Below, piece by piece: positions 63,223 to 64,000 of a DNA stretch of 64,000 nt (position 1 is the first letter of the stretch; each line of letters opens with the position of its first letter). The position numbers were made by a program, and so were the translations under genes. Where the stretch lies: the NCBI GenBank assembly GCA_052387695.1, contig JBQTIX010000035.1, positions 13,690 to 77,689 of the forward strand. The letters run 5' to 3'. The notes under the pieces are model-generated. The model was not told the origin of the DNA and ran no database searches. It was given only the letters and a program-made list of their open reading frames with translations. Source of the DNA: Panacagrimonas sp052387695 (GTDB lineage Bacteria; Pseudomonadota; Gammaproteobacteria; Nevskiales; Nevskiaceae).

Positions 63223-64000
63223 TCAGATGGACACGCGGTACCAATTCATGACGCCATCAGTGATCAATTTGAAACTGGTCGCCGCTGAACTTCCGCCTAT
63301 CGGATTCACTCCTGGCGACGACGTACTAGCACCGGTCACGTTGGCCCCGAAGAGGAAGGAGTTGGGCGAGATAAACGTGATCGTGGTGGTGTTGTTCGTG
63401 ATCGTGTTAACAGTCGAAAACTCAATTGTGGTATCCGCCGGATAGCTGCCGGCTGAAGGCAGCGTGATCGTGACGCCGGTGCCCGTCGCGTTTGCAACCC
63501 CACCCCCGAAGTTGCACACGATGTAGTTCGTGTTGATGTCGGTGATGGTGATGCTGGTCGCGGCACCGGACGTGCAGGTCCGGACATCGAGCTTCACAAC
63601 ACCGCCACCGCCTGCGGGACCGGTCGCGCCCGTTGCGCCCGGCGCACCTGTCGCTCCGGTAGCGCCAACGCCAGTGGCGCCGGTTGCACCCGTGGCCCCA
63701 GTGGCGCCTGGTGCACCTGTCGCTCCGGTAGCGCCGACGCCGGTGGCGCCGGTCGCACCTGTTGCTCCGTCGTCGCCCGTAGCGCCCTTGAGACCAGTCG
63801 GACCTGTTGGCCCCGTTGCACCGGCGGGTCCCGCTGTCCCCGTCGCGCCGGACGATCCGGTGGCACCTTTCGCACCCGTGGCTCCGGGAGAACCGGTCGC
63901 GCCGGTGGCGCCCCTGGGTCCGGTGGCACCGGTGGCACCCGCGCCGCCGTCGGCGATATCCAGCGAGAAAGAGGCTTCACACCGGTCCTGAACCCGATCG
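63223..64000 (-). CDS. Collagen-like protein, 5' end beyond window
   Basis: 259 codons visible on the minus strand, open to the right edge, so the N-terminus is missing. After DRCEASFSLDIADGG a Gly-X-Y stretch of about 110 residues follows (roughly 63614-63945), mostly Gly-Ala-Thr and Gly-Pro-Thr triplets, for example GATGATGPRGATG. A Gly-rich hinge (GGGGVVKLDVRTC) leads into a C-terminal domain of about 120 residues rich in Thr, Asn and Val (ITDINTNYIVCNFGGG ... VNPIGGSSAATSFKL). Bacterial collagen-like proteins form trimers at the surface or on spores and filaments. The plus-strand Pro/Val-rich frame here is its shadow. Confidence 0.88.
   Translation of the reverse strand, partial: DRVQDRCEASFSLDIADGGAGATGATGPRGATGATGSPGATGAKGATGSSGATGTAGPAGATGPTGPTGLKGATGDDGATGATGATGVGATGATGAPGATGATGATGATGVGATGATGAPGATGATGPAGGGGVVKLDVRTCTSGAATSITITDINTNYIVCNFGGGVANATGTGVTITLPSAGSYPADTTIEFSTVNTITNNTTTITFISPNSFLFGANVTGASTSSPGVNPIGGSSAATSFKLITDGVMNWYRVSI

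Noticed and set aside
63530..63991. Plus-strand Val/Ala/Pro repeat protein
   Set aside because: It is the exact complement of the collagen-like Gly-X-Y repeat; the minus frame has a real C-terminal domain and stays open to the edge.

Overview
The window is high-GC DNA with dense genes, many ATGA-type overlaps and many GTG starts. Gene content (LptE next to LeuS, MltF, a FabR/DesT-type desaturase regulator, FadL, a long TonB-dependent receptor, beta-oxidation operons) points to a Gammaproteobacterium. A relative of Nevskiales or Xanthomonadales is my best guess; this is inference, because no rRNA or other taxonomic marker is present. Layout: (1) 1-5.9 kb, plus strand: alpha/beta hydrolase, FadL-type porin, AveC-like membrane protein and TonB receptor, which looks like an uptake and processing set for a lipophilic substrate. 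(2) 6.1-15.9 kb, minus strand: a CoA-ester operon reading thiolase, enoyl-CoA hydratase, 3-hydroxyacyl-CoA dehydrogenase, mesaconyl-C4-CoA hydratase-like, citramalyl/malyl-CoA lyase-like, methylsuccinyl-CoA dehydrogenase-like and mesaconyl-CoA C1-C4 CoA transferase-like, followed by a separate acyl-CoA dehydrogenase. Together the last four of the operon would take methylsuccinyl-CoA to acetyl-CoA plus pyruvate. (3) 15.9-26.3 kb: an integrative island at the 3' end of tRNA-Ser(CGA). It has a complete tyrosine integrase, an AlpA-like regulator, a primase-like protein and a DUF3987 protein, plus cargo. At the far end lies a second, truncated integrase copy fused to remains of an acyl-CoA dehydrogenase and an AMP-ligase. 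(4) 26.4-34.4 kb: housekeeping genes mltF, def, a 2Fe-2S ferredoxin, a GlcF-like Fe-S protein, lptE, leuS and a MoxR ATPase. (5) 34.4-40.1 kb: a VapBC-type pair, then a decayed conjugative element with an integrase-TraG chimera, two uncharacterised genes, brnTA and an inverted TraG C-terminus. (6) 40.1-43.3 kb: desaturase and ferredoxin-reductase genes, divergent from a DesT/FabR-type repressor, with two DesT-like operators between them. (7) 43.4-54.4 kb: an ECF sigma factor and a Ser/Thr kinase followed by three large secreted-protein loci (beta-helix protein, a frameshifted propeller-like protein, an M36 metallopeptidase). Four copies of one two-part promoter motif (TGAGCGAT, 15 nt, CGTCTGT) precede these loci and a small sigma-region-4 gene, which suggests a sigma regulon. 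(8) 54.7-64 kb: pyruvate carboxylase, a SET-domain protein, a deleted thiolase, an MFS transporter, a truncated EEP-family hydrolase, a RAYT transposase with an amber codon between two REP elements, and a collagen-like protein that runs off the right edge. Intergenic regions are rich in palindromic and MITE-like repeats, several of them in multiple or nested copies. Metabolically, region 2 would yield acetyl-CoA and pyruvate, and pyruvate carboxylase could refill oxaloacetate from the pyruvate.
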